A stretch of DNA of 64,000 nucleotides from the NCBI GenBank assembly GCA_026415135.1, contig JAOAHS010000037.1, positions 1 through 64,000 of the forward strand, read 5' to 3'. Positions 16,582-27,210 of the stretch are shown here, piece by piece (position 1 is the stretch's first letter; each line of letters begins with the position of its first letter). Both the position numbers and the translations under genes were made by a program. The stretch comes from Calditerrivibrio sp. (lineage in GTDB: Bacteria > Chrysiogenota > Deferribacteres > Deferribacterales > Calditerrivibrionaceae). The notes under the pieces are model-generated. The model saw only the letters and a list, made by a program, of their open reading frames with translations. It made no database searches and was not told where the DNA came from.

Positions 16582-19397
16582 TCCGCCATTATCTCTATAG
16601 GGTGTTTTATGCTTTTTGCACTCATGTGTTCCATCTGCATTCTACAGGTAGGACAGTCTGTCGCTCCCAAATGGGAATTAGACCTATTTAACTTTTCTAT
16701 CATCGGAGAACCTATCTTGACACTTAATTCATAGTTCTTGCTTGATATACCCCAACTACCTGCCATACCACAACAATGGGAGTTTAAATGCTCCACTTCG
16801 AGCCCCTTTACCTTTTTCATCATTAAAATAGATGAATCAGCATCTCTTTGTACCTTCAGATGACAAGGCATATGGTAAGAAACTTTAAGGGGAGCTGGTG
16901 CAGAAAAATTTACTCTATCAGAAAACTTGTTGACCAGAGAACTTATATGGATTAACTTCTGCTTAATAACAGGAATTATACTATCGTTTGATAGATAATT
17001 CCATTCCTCCATTAGAGAAAGACCACATGAGGAACAGGTTACGACTATAAAGTCTACATCATAGACCAACTTTTTCCAAGACTGTAGGTTTTCTTTTATT
17101 TTATCACTGGCATGCTTGACCATACCCTTAGAAAGCATGGGCAAACCGCAACAGTGCTGATTTGGTGTTATCACCTGCATACCCATACTTGTCAGAACCT
17201 TTATTGCCGATTCACCTATCTCTGGCTTTATATAAGAAGCATAACAACCACTAAAGTACAAAACCTTTATATCCCCCTCACCCTCATATCTCTTAACCCT
17301 TTCAAAAAGACAATCCTTTGGAAAAACCACAGGCTCCCTCTCCGCAGATATACCAATCAATGACTCTGCTACCTTTCTCACCATCTTAACATGTAACGGA
17401 AGATTTATAAACTTTGAGAACTTCCTTGTATATCTACCAGCAAGTTCAGCACTGACAAGCATCCGCTTTTCCAGTGACACACCGAACCTTTTTACATAAT
17501 GACCCCTTGCTTCAATCGCCATTTTCGGAATATTGACATTGGAAGGGCATTCTTTATAACAACTACCACAATTTACACAATGATCTATTATATATTGGAA
17601 AGCAGATTCAAAAACAGCTTGATCAGGTATCTCTCCACTTATCAAATATCTTAAGATATTCGCTTTTGCCTTCGGTGCAGCAGCCTCATCCCTTGTAAAC
17701 TTGTATATTGGACACATCCTTGTTGCAGTAGTAACAGTGGTACATTTTGAACAACCATGGCACTTTTCCACTTCTTCTAAAAAAGTACCATTCCATTTTA
17801 AAAGATTATCGAAAACCTCTTTACTTTTGTAATCCTTGCCATATCTAAGGTTTTTAAGCACTTGAAACTCATCATGATAGGTTTTTATCTCGGGATTTAA
17901 GATGTTGTATGGATCAAAAAGCCCTTTCACCTCAAGAAATAGTGGGTATATCCTTTCATACTGTTGTCTGATATAACAGCTCCTTATTCTCCCATCACCA
18001 TGTTCACCAGATATGGCACCACCTAATGAATGCACTAGATCAAAGAACTCATCCGCAATAAGCTTTAACTTTATAACATCAGATTCCTCCTTAAGATTTA
18101 ACAACGGTCTTGTATGCATTAACCCCTTTGCTATATGTCCATAGACAACAAAATTAACTTGATATTTTTCAAGGAGGGCATAGGTCCCCTCAAAATACTC
18201 CACTAGCCTATCTAAAGGTACAGCAGCATCTTCAATTAGGGCCAATATCTTTTTCTCACCCTTTAATTTATAAAGTATCGGTACAGCAGCTTTCCTAACA
18301 GCCCAAAATCTACTCTTCTCATCTTCCTCTATTGCTAAAAAGCTACTTGAGGATAGCCTTTCCTCTTCTAGTATCTTTTTTGCAAGGATAGCTTTTTCCT
18401 CTACTTCTGTTTTGTCGATAGAATCAAACTCAATGAGCAAAACATTATCTATACCACTGGGTATTCTATCTCTAAGGGACTCATCGGACTCCTTTGCAAT
18501 TTTAAGTAGAGACTTATCCATGATCTCTATACCTGCAGGGCCAAGTGGCATGAGCTTTTGAACAGCCTTAGCTGATGATATAATATCATCAAAATATGCC
18601 ACTACAAGGCTATCATAAGCAGGCTTTGGCTCAAGCTTGAATTTTAATTTGGTAACAACCGCCAAAGTCCCCTCAGAACCAGCAAGCAATTTCTTTATAT
18701 TTAGCCTGCCATTTTCAACTAAACCTTTCAAGTTATAACCTGCTACATTATACCTTATATGGGGGTAAGAAGCCTCAATGTCATCTGCATTGTTTATGTA
18801 AATATCATATATCTTTTTAAACTGCTCAGGCAGATCATCATAATCAGCATGTTCCAGTTCACTTATCGAATACACTGAACCATCGCTTAAAATTAGCTCC
18901 GCATCCAGAATATAATCAGCCACATTTCCATACTTAACTGAGTGGGCACCACTTGCATTTGTTCCATACATACCTCCAAATGTGGCATACTCCCCACTGG
19001 AGGGATCAGGAGGGAAAAACAACCCCTTCCCCTTTAAAAACTCCTCCAACTCTCCAAATCTATATCCCGGTTCACATATAAAATACATTTTATCATAATC
19101 AATTTCTACAAGACGGTTCATATATTTTGAAAAATCAAGAACAATCCCTTTACCGATAGCTGATCCACATAGACCACTACCAGCCCCCCTGGAATGTAAA
19201 CTAAAGCCATATTTCCTACAAAAACTTACCACCTCTACCACATCATTTCTATTTTTAGGGTATATCACCAGTATAGGCTCAACTTTAAATATACTACCAT
19301 CTGTCGAATGCATGAGCCTTCTTAATTTATCGGTAAAAATATCCCCAGACACCCTTTCTTTTAATTCTTCAAAGATATTGCTTGTAAGATGAGGCAT
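16566..19397 (-). CDS. FAD-linked oxidase fused to Fe-S/CCG subunit (D-lactate/2-hydroxyacid dehydrogenase type)
   Basis: A 943-residue fusion. Residues about 45-190 are a PP-loop FAD-binding domain (SRGAGSGLCGSAIGKG, FGGMYGTNASGAHS), 220-510 a FAD-oxidase C-terminal domain (YGHIAKGLMHTRP, GGAISGEHGDGR), 540-640 a two-cluster ferredoxin-like part (CHGCSKC, CVNCGSCYKECP), and two CCG domains follow (SGCYAS with CCGLP, then MPCHLK with CCGMAGSWG). This is the arrangement of membrane-associated D-lactate or D-2-hydroxyglutarate dehydrogenases that pass electrons to quinone. The exact substrate cannot be told. ATG at 19397 is chosen because AGGAG lies six bases ahead; a TTG one codon earlier is the alternative. 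First gene of the operon that includes miaB. Confidence 0.88.
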   Translation of the reverse strand: MPHLTSNIFEELKERVSGDIFTDKLRRLMHSTDGSIFKVEPILVIYPKNRNDVVEVVSFCRKYGFSLHSRGAGSGLCGSAIGKGIVLDFSKYMNRLVEIDYDKMYFICEPGYRFGELEEFLKGKGLFFPPDPSSGEYATFGGMYGTNASGAHSVKYGNVADYILDAELILSDGSVYSISELEHADYDDLPEQFKKIYDIYINNADDIEASYPHIRYNVAGYNLKGLVENGRLNIKKLLAGSEGTLAVVTKLKFKLEPKPAYDSLVVAYFDDIISSAKAVQKLMPLGPAGIEIMDKSLLKIAKESDESLRDRIPSGIDNVLLIEFDSIDKTEVEEKAILAKKILEEERLSSSSFLAIEEDEKSRFWAVRKAAVPILYKLKGEKKILALIEDAAVPLDRLVEYFEGTYALLEKYQVNFVVYGHIAKGLMHTRPLLNLKEESDVIKLKLIADEFFDLVHSLGGAISGEHGDGRIRSCYIRQQYERIYPLFLEVKGLFDPYNILNPEIKTYHDEFQVLKNLRYGKDYKSKEVFDNLLKWNGTFLEEVEKCHGCSKCTTVTTATRMCPIYKFTRDEAAAPKAKANILRYLISGEIPDQAVFESAFQYIIDHCVNCGSCYKECPSNVNIPKMAIEARGHYVKRFGVSLEKRMLVSAELAGRYTRKFSKFINLPLHVKMVRKVAESLIGISAEREPVVFPKDCLFERVKRYEGEGDIKVLYFSGCYASYIKPEIGESAIKVLTSMGMQVITPNQHCCGLPMLSKGMVKHASDKIKENLQSWKKLVYDVDFIVVTCSSCGLSLMEEWNYLSNDSIIPVIKQKLIHISSLVNKFSDRVNFSAPAPLKVSYHMPCHLKVQRDADSSILMMKKVKGLEVEHLNSHCCGMAGSWGISSKNYELSVKIGSPMIEKLNRSNSHLGATDCPTCRMQMEHMSAKSIKHPIEIMAECIKN

Positions 19398-19493
19398 CAA
19401 TTGCTCCTTGTTTTTTAAGTAAGAATATCTAAATTATATTAAAAATGTCAATAAATAATCTATATTGCCAAAAGATTTTGTCAATGAATGATT

Positions 19494-22400
19494 TTATGAT
19501 TGTAATTTTTCCAAAAAGTCGATACAAACTGTGCAGATATTATCCCCAGAAAGAACTAACGTATTATCAAGACCAAAATTCCCTTTTATAGAAGATTCAG
19601 CAAGCACTTTTAATATAGTATGGGGATCTATATTAGTACTATCATCAAAGAAAAATTTTATCTGTTTACCAGATATCACAACCTTTTTAATACTTATTCT
19701 TGAAGAAAGATATTTTATATACATGATATTCAAAAGATTCCTCACAGGTTCAGGGATATCGCCATAATTTGAGCTAAGCTCCTCTTCCAAAGAAAGGTAC
19801 ATTTGCCTATCCAAATCAGATAACCTATTATACCACCTCATCCTTTCTGTAGGCTCAACAATATAATCGGCAGGTATAAAATAAGGTATGGAGGCTTGAA
19901 TTTCTGTATCCACATGTTTTACATGTTCCCCCTTTAGCTCCTGAATAGCATCATTAATCATTTGTATATACAACTCATAACCTATACTTGAAATATGCCC
20001 TGACTGTTCAGCTCCAAGCATTTCACCTGCACCTCTTAACTGGAGATCATAAGAGGCAATTTTAAAACCACTCCCCAAATCAGACATTTGTTGGATAATC
20101 TTAATCCTCTTTTTTGCAAGTATCGATAGTAGATTAAAGTTCCTCACAAAAAGGTAACAATACCCCCTTCTGTCAGATCTGCCAACCCTTCCCTTTAGCT
20201 GATAAAGCTGAGACAGTCCAAACCGTTCTGCACCATCAATAATGATAGTGTTTACATTCGGTATATCTATACCATTTTCAATTATAGTGGAACACACCAA
20301 AACATCCAGATCCCCTTCATAAAATCTGTCAAGCACCTTTTCTACCTTAGCAGGATCCATCTGCCCATGAGCTATTTCCACCCTGGCTTCAGGTAGCATC
20401 CCCTTTATTCTGTATGCCACTTCTTCAATCTTTTTTAAATCGTTAAATAGGTAATATGCCTGGCCTCCTCTTTTTAGCTCATGTAATAGGGCATTTTTGA
20501 CCTCATCCTCACTGCTAATGATATTTGTAATCACAGGCAGTCTATCTTCAGGAGGGGTTTCGATTATACTAATATCCCTTATACCAGATAGAGAAAACTG
20601 CAATGTTCTTGGAATAGGCGTGGCACTCATTGCAAGAACATCTATATTACTTTTTAAATTTTTTATCTTCTCCTTATGAGCTACCCCAAACCTTTGTTCT
20701 TCATCTATCACCAATAACCCGAGATCCTTAAAAATCACATCATTCGAAAGTAATCTGTGAGTACCTATGATGATATCCACTGCACCTCTTGAGAGATCTT
20801 TTAAGACCTCACTTATCTCTTTTCTGGATCTAAATCTTGATATATATTCTATCCTAAATGGTAGATATTTAAACCTCTTTTTAAACGTTTCAAAATGCTG
20901 TTTAACAAGTATCGTAGTGGGAGCAAGTATTGCCACCTGTTTACCAGAGGAGCAACATTTACAAGCAGCCCTTACAGCTACCTCTGTTTTACCAAAACCC
21001 ACATCGCCACATACAAGTCTATCCATCGGCTGTTCTTTCTCCATATCATACAAAACATCCTTAATGGCATTAAGCTGGTCCTCAGTTTCATCATATTCAA
21101 AAGAATCTTCAATAATTTTTAGAAAAGCCCCATCATCTTTGAAAGCAAACCCTTTTTTTGCTTTTCTTTCTGCATAAAGCTTTAAGAGATCTATGGCAAT
21201 CTTCTTAGCACTTTTTTGAGCCTGCTCTTTGAGTTTTTTCCATTTTGTACTTTGCAGTGAATTTATCTTTGGCGCTGAGTCTCCAACCCCAATATATTTT
21301 TGTATTTGTCCAATATTTTCAAGGGATACAAAAAGTATCTCTCCACCCTCGTATTCAATTGTAAGATAATCACCCTCAATACCACCTATCTTTTTATGCT
21401 CCAAACCTTTAAATATACCTATACCATAGTCAACATGTACCACATAATCGCCGATCTCAAGATCAGAGATGTTCGTCCTGAAAACATCTTTTCTACCCTT
21501 CTTTCTCCCCTTTCGCACAAACCCAAAGATATCTTCATCTCTAAAGAACGCCAAATGATCCTTTTCATTTATAAAACCCCCTGTTATGGAAAAAGGGTAC
21601 ATGTTAAGTTTTGCCACATTGAGTTCTTCGTAAGATTTACATACGTTTATATCAATCTCATAATCTCTAAAAAAGTCTTTTATAATAGTTTGAAATCTTT
21701 CACTTTCTACAGCTACAACTGTTTTAATACCTTTACCTCTGTACTCTTTAAAAAAATCTGCAAGCCTTGCAAGGCTCTGGTAACTATTCTTTAACCCCTG
21801 TACAACAAATGTAGTGCTCTTAAAATCTATCAATTTTGTCGATCCCTCGGTATACACCTCTGTTAACCATACTATCTCCTTGTCCAGCACTTTTTTTAGA
21901 TCCTGCTTCGTTAAAAAATTACCATTTAGAATAAAATCATCCACGGAGTACTCCCCACAAGCATCCATGAGCCTTAGATAAAACTTATCTATCTCATGTT
22001 CCAAATGTTCACCGATATAGACAATTTCCCAATCCTTTAGGTAATCAAAGAGGGTACTCATCTGTTTGTATACACAAGGAGCATACCAGTGATGTCCAGC
22101 AAACTTACCGTATAGATTAGCCTTTTCTTTTAAGGTATCACTTTTTAAAGCCTTCTTGAAATCATCAAGATCATAAATCCCTTCGTTTGCAGGTATAATA
22201 ACGAACTCTTTTAGTTCCATTGTTCTTTTTTGGGTATCTATGTTATACTCATAAATAGCTTCTATATCGTTATCAAAAAACTCTACTCTTATTGGGGAAT
22301 CGTAGTTAACCGGATAGAAATCCACGACATCCCCTCTGTACGAAAACTCCCCTTCTCCTGTTACTATCTCCACCTGTATGAAGCCTAAATAGTCCAAATA

Positions 22401-22811
22401 ATAGATAAGCTCATCCCTATTGAAGATATCTCCTTTTCTAATAGTTATGAGAGAAGAGCTAAGTATTTCAGAAGGTATTACCTTTTTGACAAGCCCATAA
22501 ATAGTACACAAAACCACACCACTACTGCCATTGAGAAGTTTTATAAGGGTTTCAAGTCGTTTACCTACAATTTTGGGCATTATTCTTGTTTTCTCAAAGG
22601 GCTCATGCTGATAGCTGGGAAAGGGAAGTAGATGATCTTTAAGGAAAAAGTCTAATTCATTAAAAATCCTTTCATAAAGATAATCGTCCACCAACACAAG
22701 GTATTTTTTATTTCTATCGATAAATTTTGTAAGGTAATAACTTCTAGCACTACCCCAAAGCCCTGAAAACTCTTTATACTCTAATGACAGGGGGTTAGCC
22801 CCTTGAACCAT
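19494..22811 (-). CDS. mfd: Transcription-repair coupling factor Mfd
   Basis: A 1105-residue Mfd of usual length. The N-terminal UvrB-like module ends near 350; the RNA-polymerase-interacting domain ([23 protein letters not shown], about 460-480) follows; the translocase has [16 protein letters not shown] as Walker [12 protein letters not shown] as motif II, and [11 protein letters not shown] as motif III; the TRCF domain is at the C-terminus. Mfd removes stalled RNA polymerase at lesions and recruits UvrA. Its ATG overlaps the 3' end of rfaE2 by 17 bases. Upstream genes are heptose genes, so co-transcription is positional rather than functional. Confidence 0.97.
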   Translation of the reverse strand: MVQGANPLSLEYKEFSGLWGSARSYYLTKFIDRNKKYLVLVDDYLYERIFNELDFFLKDHLLPFPSYQHEPFEKTRIMPKIVGKRLETLIKLLNGSSGVVLCTIYGLVKKVIPSEILSSSLITIRKGDIFNRDELIYYLDYLGFIQVEIVTGEGEFSYRGDVVDFYPVNYDSPIRVEFFDNDIEAIYEYNIDTQKRTMELKEFVIIPANEGIYDLDDFKKALKSDTLKEKANLYGKFAGHHWYAPCVYKQMSTLFDYLKDWEIVYIGEHLEHEIDKFYLRLMDACGEYSVDDFILNGNFLTKQDLKKVLDKEIVWLTEVYTEGSTKLIDFKSTTFVVQGLKNSYQSLARLADFFKEYRGKGIKTVVAVESERFQTIIKDFFRDYEIDINVCKSYEELNVAKLNMYPFSITGGFINEKDHLAFFRDEDIFGFVRKGRKKGRKDVFRTNISDLEIGDYVVHVDYGIGIFKGLEHKKIGGIEGDYLTIEYEGGEILFVSLENIGQIQKYIGVGDSAPKINSLQSTKWKKLKEQAQKSAKKIAIDLLKLYAERKAKKGFAFKDDGAFLKIIEDSFEYDETEDQLNAIKDVLYDMEKEQPMDRLVCGDVGFGKTEVAVRAACKCCSSGKQVAILAPTTILVKQHFETFKKRFKYLPFRIEYISRFRSRKEISEVLKDLSRGAVDIIIGTHRLLSNDVIFKDLGLLVIDEEQRFGVAHKEKIKNLKSNIDVLAMSATPIPRTLQFSLSGIRDISIIETPPEDRLPVITNIISSEDEVKNALLHELKRGGQAYYLFNDLKKIEEVAYRIKGMLPEARVEIAHGQMDPAKVEKVLDRFYEGDLDVLVCSTIIENGIDIPNVNTIIIDGAERFGLSQLYQLKGRVGRSDRRGYCYLFVRNFNLLSILAKKRIKIIQQMSDLGSGFKIASYDLQLRGAGEMLGAEQSGHISSIGYELYIQMINDAIQELKGEHVKHVDTEIQASIPYFIPADYIVEPTERMRWYNRLSDLDRQMYLSLEEELSSNYGDIPEPVRNLLNIMYIKYLSSRISIKKVVISGKQIKFFFDDSTNIDPHTILKVLAESSIKGNFGLDNTLVLSGDNICTVCIDFLEKLQS

Positions 22812-23274
22812 ATCTCTTTAAGACCTCATCGATGATATTTGTCGTTGCAAACCCTTCTTCATAGTTTAACGATAACACTTTACCACCATGCTTTAATACT
22901 ATATCAGCACCAACAATCTGATCAATCTGCCAATCCCCACCTTTTACTAAAATATGGGGCATAATATCCTTTATGAGCTCATAGGGCGTATCCTCTTCAA
23001 AAAAGGTAACAAAATCTACACTTTTTAAAGCATTCAACATAATCAATCGTTCATTAAGTGAGTTTATCGGTCTTTTTTCCCCTTTTAATCTCCTTACCGA
23101 AGCATCAGAATTCACACCGACTACAAGCAAATCACCTAACTTTTTGGCCTCCTCTAAATATTTTATATGTCCCACATGTAAAATATCAAAACAACCATTT
23201 GTAAATACGAGCCTATTTTGTTTTCTTAAAATGCTAAAAAAACTCTTCACGTCACTTCTATCTATAATAGCCAT
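22795..23274 (-). CDS. rfaE2: D-glycero-beta-D-manno-heptose 1-phosphate adenylyltransferase
   Basis: A 159-residue stand-alone nucleotidyltransferase, equivalent to the C-terminal domain of Hld[22 protein letters not shown] contains the HxGH nucleotide-binding motif, and [36 protein letters not shown] and [10 protein letters not shown] complete the family signature. It attaches AMP to heptose-1-phosphate in ADP-heptose synthesis for the lipopolysaccharide inner core. Its ATG overlaps the gmhA stop (TAATG). A separate HldE kinase domain (rfaE1) is not in the window and must lie elsewhere. Normal length for the split form. Confidence 0.93.
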   Translation of the reverse strand: MAIIDRSDVKSFFSILRKQNRLVFTNGCFDILHVGHIKYLEEAKKLGDLLVVGVNSDASVRRLKGEKRPINSLNERLIMLNALKSVDFVTFFEEDTPYELIKDIMPHILVKGGDWQIDQIVGADIVLKHGGKVLSLNYEEGFATTNIIDEVLKRYGSRG

Positions 23275-23861
23275 TACTCCATCTCCGCAAATCTTCCAAA
23301 CATTATCTCATCCACTATGCCACATATTATATGAAAGCTTATGATATGTATCTCCTGAATACGCGCCGTAACATCGGAATCAACCCTTAAAAGTATATCA
23401 CAAAGACCCATCATCTTACCTCCACTTTTTCCAGTAAAACCGATACTTTTAATACCCAGTTTTGAAGCTGTTCTAAGAGCCTTTATAACATTAGGGGAAT
23501 TACCACTTGTAGATATGGCTATCACTATATCACCCTCAGATCCCAAAGCCTCTATCTGTTTTGAAAATATATCCTCGAAACTATAATCATTTCCAATAGA
23601 AGTTAGGATAGATGAATCAGTCGTAAGAGCAATCGCCGGCAAAGGAGGTCTTTCCATCTGAAATCTATTTACAAACTCTGCAGCTACATGTTGAGCATCT
23701 GCAGCAGAACCCCCATTGCCGAATATTAATAACTTACCACCTTTCAGAAAAGTGTTTGCTATCTCCTTTGATATCTCAAGAAGTATGGGAGTTGCCTCAG
23801 CGAAAAAACGGTTTTGAACAGTTTTTATATCGTTAATAATATCGTCAATATATTTTTCCAT
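23274..23861 (-). CDS. gmhA: Sedoheptulose-7-phosphate isomerase GmhA
   Basis: A 195-residue SIS-domain protein. [24 protein letters not shown] and [15 protein letters not shown] are typical of GmhA, followed by [15 protein letters not shown] and a C-terminal [16 protein letters not shown] that contributes a metal-binding residue set. It converts sedoheptulose-7-phosphate to D-glycero-D-manno-heptose-7-phosphate, the first step of ADP-heptose synthesis. The next gene, rfaE2, acts in the same pathway. It begins 8 bases after the PhoH-PIN gene, and its stop overlaps the rfaE2 start. Cytoplasmic. Identity is secure. Confidence 0.95.
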   Translation of the reverse strand: MEKYIDDIINDIKTVQNRFFAEATPILLEISKEIANTFLKGGKLLIFGNGGSAADAQHVAAEFVNRFQMERPPLPAIALTTDSSILTSIGNDYSFEDIFSKQIEALGSEGDIVIAISTSGNSPNVIKALRTASKLGIKSIGFTGKSGGKMMGLCDILLRVDSDVTARIQEIHIISFHIICGIVDEIMFGRFAEME

Positions 23862-23869
23862 GGGTCACC

Positions 23870-25168
23870 TCATAGCTTTTCTGCAGCTTTTGTTGCAAGA
23901 GCAGAACGCTCACCTTTTATGAGCATTATCGATGCAGCTATAGGATCATTTTTAAACCTATCCACAACATAGCTCAAACCATTTGAATATATATCTATAT
24001 AAGGATTATCAATCTGATTGGGATCACCGGTGAGAACAATCTTGGTTCCTTCCCCAGCTCGTGTTAGGATTGTTTTTATCTCATGGGGGGTAAGGTTTTG
24101 TGCTTCATCCACGATGAAGTATTGGTGGGGGATACTTCTACCCCTAATATAGGTAAGCGCCTCGATCTCCACCATATTCTGGGCAAAAAGCTCTTTGTAT
24201 GATAGTTCACTATCACTTTGATCCAAAATAAGTGTGAGATTGTCGTACACAGGCTGCATCCATGGGTTTATCTTTTCTTTTAGTTCTCCAGGTAAATACC
24301 CCAAATCTTTTCCCATAGGAAATATCGGCCTTGACACCAACAACTTTTTGTATGCCCCATCATCCACCACTTTCTTAAGCCCTGCAGCAATAGCCAATAA
24401 TGTTTTTCCTGTTCCTGATATCCCCACAAGACATACCAGTTTTATATTATCATCCATTAGGGCATCAAATGCAAAACGTTGTTCCGTGTTTCGTGCCGTT
24501 ATCCCCCACAAACCATCTTTAAACTCAACAATCTTCCGAATATGCATCTGTTCATCAAACTTCGCCAAAACAGAGTGCCCAGGCCTGCTGTTGGAATCTA
24601 ATCTAACATATTCATTTATAAACCCATCAAAGCCAGGATTAGGGACAATATGGTTTTTATAAAGTAAATCTATAATTTCATCATCTACCTGTAAAACCTT
24701 TGTCCCCTCAGCAAAATCAACAAAATCAGACCTTTCCTGGGTATAATCTATAGACTTTACCCCTAAAACATCAGCTTTTATTCTAAGGTTGGCATCTTTG
24801 GTCACAAATATAGTTTCATAAGGCTCATGCTCCTTCAACCATATAGCCACAGATATGATAAGATTATCAGCTTTATCGTGGATTAGATCATTAGAGACCT
24901 TTGAACTGATGGTATGATTGCAGATATTTACCCTTATCTTACTACCATTGGGTAGATACACCCCTTCTCTTAAATCCCCTTGTTTTCTCAAATCATCTAA
25001 GAATCTACCAAAAAATCTGGCATTGTATCCTGTTTGATCCATATTCTTTTTAAAATTATCTATCTCTTCAATGACCATGATAGGAATATTTATTATCGCA
25101 TTTTCAAAAGAATCAACCGCTTTTGGATCGTAAAGGATTACATTGGTATCCAAAACATAGTTAACCAT
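23870..25168 (-). CDS. PIN-PhoH fusion protein (PhoH2 type)
   Basis: A 432-residue protein. Residues 1-130 are a PIN domain with acidic residues VLDTNVILYD, and DKADNLIISVA; residues 220-430 are the PhoH ATPase with GISGTGKTLLAIAAG (Walker A), FIVDEAQNLTPHEIKTILTRAG (Walker B and sensor) and GDPNQIDNPY. In the PhoH2 family this pairing was reported to be an RNA helicase plus RNase. It begins just before gmhA on the same message and is preceded by the divergent SecB-like gene. Phosphate regulation, implied by the name, is not supported here. Family assignment secure, role uncertain. Confidence 0.92.
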   Translation of the reverse strand: MVNYVLDTNVILYDPKAVDSFENAIINIPIMVIEEIDNFKKNMDQTGYNARFFGRFLDDLRKQGDLREGVYLPNGSKIRVNICNHTISSKVSNDLIHDKADNLIISVAIWLKEHEPYETIFVTKDANLRIKADVLGVKSIDYTQERSDFVDFAEGTKVLQVDDEIIDLLYKNHIVPNPGFDGFINEYVRLDSNSRPGHSVLAKFDEQMHIRKIVEFKDGLWGITARNTEQRFAFDALMDDNIKLVCLVGISGTGKTLLAIAAGLKKVVDDGAYKKLLVSRPIFPMGKDLGYLPGELKEKINPWMQPVYDNLTLILDQSDSELSYKELFAQNMVEIEALTYIRGRSIPHQYFIVDEAQNLTPHEIKTILTRAGEGTKIVLTGDPNQIDNPYIDIYSNGLSYVVDRFKNDPIAASIMLIKGERSALATKAAEKL

Positions 25169-25238
25169 AATTCCCCCTAAAACTTTTTAAAACATTATAT
25201 ATAGTTTTAATAGTTATGCAAGTATTTTGACTTTTTCA

Positions 25239-25268
25239 TTGACATTGACACATTAAAATGTTTATAAA
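25239..25268 (+). promoter_or_regulatory. Sigma-70-type promoter for the SecB-like gene
   Basis: TTGACA (25239-25244) and TATAAA (25263-25268) are separated by 18 bases. A second TTGACA (25245-25250) follows directly, making a tandem repeat, but its 12-base spacing to TATAAA is too short. The predicted start lies about 25 bases ahead of the ATG. Confidence 0.65.
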
Positions 25269-25299
25269 AGTTTTAAGCAAAGAAAAAAGGAGATAGAAC

Positions 25300-25725
25300 A
25301 TGTCAAATGAAACCAACACCCAATTTGCCATCGGCAATATTTGGTTCCCTGGTCTTTCCTACAACACATACTTGGCCAAACCTGAGGAATCAGACAAACA
25401 TCAATTAGGGATCGTTCTCGATACTTCTGTGGAAAATGCAGTTTTACTCAACAAGCTTGAAGATGGGAAGCATGTTTACAGATTTGGAATCAAATTTAAC
25501 TTTAAAGCCGTAAACCCCATGGAAGATAAAAATCTACTCATATTTGAAACGGTTGGCCTGATGAGTGGGGATATAATCATGGATGATGAACATGATATAG
25601 ACCTGTTAAAGAACTTTATCAAAGTTAATCAAAATATGATAGCATACCCATACATAAGAACCACTGTAGATCAAATGATTACAAAAGCAGGTCTTCCACC
25701 TCTATCGATGTTGATATTCTATTAA
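25300..25725 (+). CDS. SecB-like protein
   Basis: A 141-residue acidic protein. The C-terminal AYPYIRTTVDQMITKAGLPPLSMLIFY (residues about 115-141) resembles the end of SecB, where L/I-x-P-Y-x-R-x-x-I-x-x-x-x-x-x-x-G-x-P-P-L is the strongest signature; the strand-rich middle (ENAVLLNKLEDGKHVYRFGIKFNF and ENLLIFETVGLM-like stretches) also fits a SecB tetramer-forming fold. SecB keeps preproteins unfolded for SecA. The length is close to SecB, but the middle is diverged. It is a single-gene unit with its own sigma-70-like promoter and a terminator. Alternatives are SecB-like chaperones of toxin-antitoxin systems, but no toxin pair is adjacent. AAAGGAG precedes the ATG. Confidence 0.65.
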   Translation: MSNETNTQFAIGNIWFPGLSYNTYLAKPEESDKHQLGIVLDTSVENAVLLNKLEDGKHVYRFGIKFNFKAVNPMEDKNLLIFETVGLMSGDIIMDDEHDIDLLKNFIKVNQNMIAYPYIRTTVDQMITKAGLPPLSMLIFY

Positions 25726-25727
25726 AA

Positions 25728-25749
25728 GTAAGGTGGAATACCACCTTAC
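25728..25749. terminator. Bidirectional terminator between convergent genes
   Basis: GTAAGGTGG (25728-25736) and CCACCTTAC (25741-25749) form a perfect 9-bp stem with a four-base AATA loop. T-rich flanks occur on both sides (CTTTATT on the plus strand, TTTTAATAG on the minus). The stem contains the stop codon of the minus-strand 2-hydroxyacid dehydrogenase gene. Confidence 0.8.
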
Positions 25750-26696
25750 ACTTTATTCCAGGGGATTTTCCCCTCTTCTAAATATTCTTTAATACTTTTT
25801 ACACAAAGATCAGCCATATTATAGCGAGTATCTTCGGATGCACTACCTATATGGGGTAGTAAAACCACATTGTCCAGGTCAAAAAGCCCCTCGTCGATAA
25901 CGGGCTCATATTCATAGACATCCAAACCAGCCCCTCTAATAATATTATTTCTTAAAGCATAAACCAGATCTGACTCTTTGACTATTGGTCCCCTCCCCGC
26001 ATTTACAAATATCGCAGATGGTTTCATCCTTTTAAACGTCTCCAGCGTAAAAGCATATTTAGTAGATTCATTTAATGGAGCAAGGACAACTATATAGTCT
26101 GATGTAGATACAAGTTCATCAAAAGTCACCCACTTTGCCCCTGTCAGTACCTCACCCTCAAACTTTCTGTTTCTACTATAATAAACGATATCCATCTCAA
26201 ACCCCTTACAGCATCTTGCAAAAGCCTGCCCAATCCTGCCAAATCCGTAAATACCCACCCTCTTTTTATACAGATCTTGACCTAAAAAAAGGTTTGGGGT
26301 CCAGCCGGTAAACCTCCTCTCCCGGGTAAATCGGTCGGCCTCTACTATTCTTCTGGCAGCAGCTATCATGAGGGCAAAGGCCAACTCCGCAGTGGTTTCA
26401 GTAAGTATATGTGGAGTATTGCATACAAGAATACCTTTTTGTTTAGCATAATTTACGTCAATATTGTTATAACCTACGGCATAATTTACAATTATTTTCA
26501 AATTTTCCCCTGTATCTATTAGATCCCTATCTATCTTATCCGACAACATAGAGATAATACCATCAGCATCAACAACTTCTTTCAACAAAAACTTACTATC
26601 CATCTGTTTATCTTCATCGTTATATACAAGATTATAACCTGCAAAAGCATCTTTTATAGGATATGGCAATCTCTGGGTAACAATAATCTTTTTCAT
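25746..26696 (-). CDS. NAD-dependent D-2-hydroxyacid dehydrogenase (glyoxylate/hydroxypyruvate reductase-like)
   Basis: A 316-residue enzyme. The Rossmann site GIYGFGRIGQAFARCC lies near residue 150; FVNAGRGPIVKESDL supplies the catalytic Arg region, GLDVYEYEP the Glu, and LLPHIGSAS the catalytic His. This fits the glyoxylate/hydroxypyruvate reductase branch; D-lactate or other 2-keto acids are possible substrates. The start was set at 26696 because AGGTG lies six bases ahead and earlier in-frame starts are weak. It is the last gene of the HD-GYP/ACT/deformylase set; nine bases separate it from def. Its stop lies within the convergent terminator. Confidence 0.9.
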   Translation of the reverse strand: MKKIIVTQRLPYPIKDAFAGYNLVYNDEDKQMDSKFLLKEVVDADGIISMLSDKIDRDLIDTGENLKIIVNYAVGYNNIDVNYAKQKGILVCNTPHILTETTAELAFALMIAAARRIVEADRFTRERRFTGWTPNLFLGQDLYKKRVGIYGFGRIGQAFARCCKGFEMDIVYYSRNRKFEGEVLTGAKWVTFDELVSTSDYIVVLAPLNESTKYAFTLETFKRMKPSAIFVNAGRGPIVKESDLVYALRNNIIRGAGLDVYEYEPVIDEGLFDLDNVVLLPHIGSASEDTRYNMADLCVKSIKEYLEEGKIPWNKV

Positions 26697-26705
26697 AATC
26701 ATCAC

Positions 26706-27209
26706 CTACCTATAATTTTTTCTTTTAAACAGATCTGTCCTTTTGGAAATGATTCTATCTATAAACAAAACACCATCGAGGTGATCGATCTCATGTTGGA
26801 TTAATATAGCCTCAAACCCTTCAGTCTCTATAACCCTCATATTCCCGCTCTCATCCAAAAATTGGACCACAATCCTTGAAGCTCTGGCCACATTACCAGT
26901 ATAATCAGGCACACTCATACAACCCTCACGAAATTGGGTAAGACCTTCCCATTTTACTATCTCTGGGTTTATCATAGTATTGGGGCCATGATGATCCTTG
27001 CATTTAGGGTTTTTAGAGGGGTCGATGACGATTACCCTTATTAATTCACCTATTTGGGGGGCAGCTATGCCCACAGAATGCCCAGAGGCCTCCATGGTAT
27101 CTTTCAAATCCTGAATAACCCCTTTTACATAATCATCTATCACTTCAACCTCTTTTGATATCTCTTTTAAGATTGGGTTAGGATAAGTGAGCACCTCTCT
27201 TACAGCCAT
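26706..27209 (-). CDS. def: Peptide deformylase
   Basis: A 167-residue peptide deformylase. All three motifs are present: GIAAPQIGE (motif 1), EGCMSVP (motif 2, with the metal-binding Cys), and QHEIDHLDG (motif 3, HExxH). It removes formyl from nascent N-terminal methionine using Fe(II)-type metal. The Met for Leu change within motif 2 (EGCMS) is a tolerated variant. It stands two bases from the stop of the neighbouring ACT-domain gene. It is not followed by fmt, which is the usual partner, so the two are separated in this genome. Normal length. Confidence 0.96.
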   Translation of the reverse strand: MAVREVLTYPNPILKEISKEVEVIDDYVKGVIQDLKDTMEASGHSVGIAAPQIGELIRVIVIDPSKNPKCKDHHGPNTMINPEIVKWEGLTQFREGCMSVPDYTGNVARASRIVVQFLDESGNMRVIETEGFEAILIQHEIDHLDGVLFIDRIISKRTDLFKRKNYR

Positions 27210-27210
27210 A

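Noticed and set aside
25245-25250. Second TTGACA as the -35 of the SecB-like promoter
   Set aside because: Spacing to TATAAA is only 12 bases; the first TTGACA gives 18.
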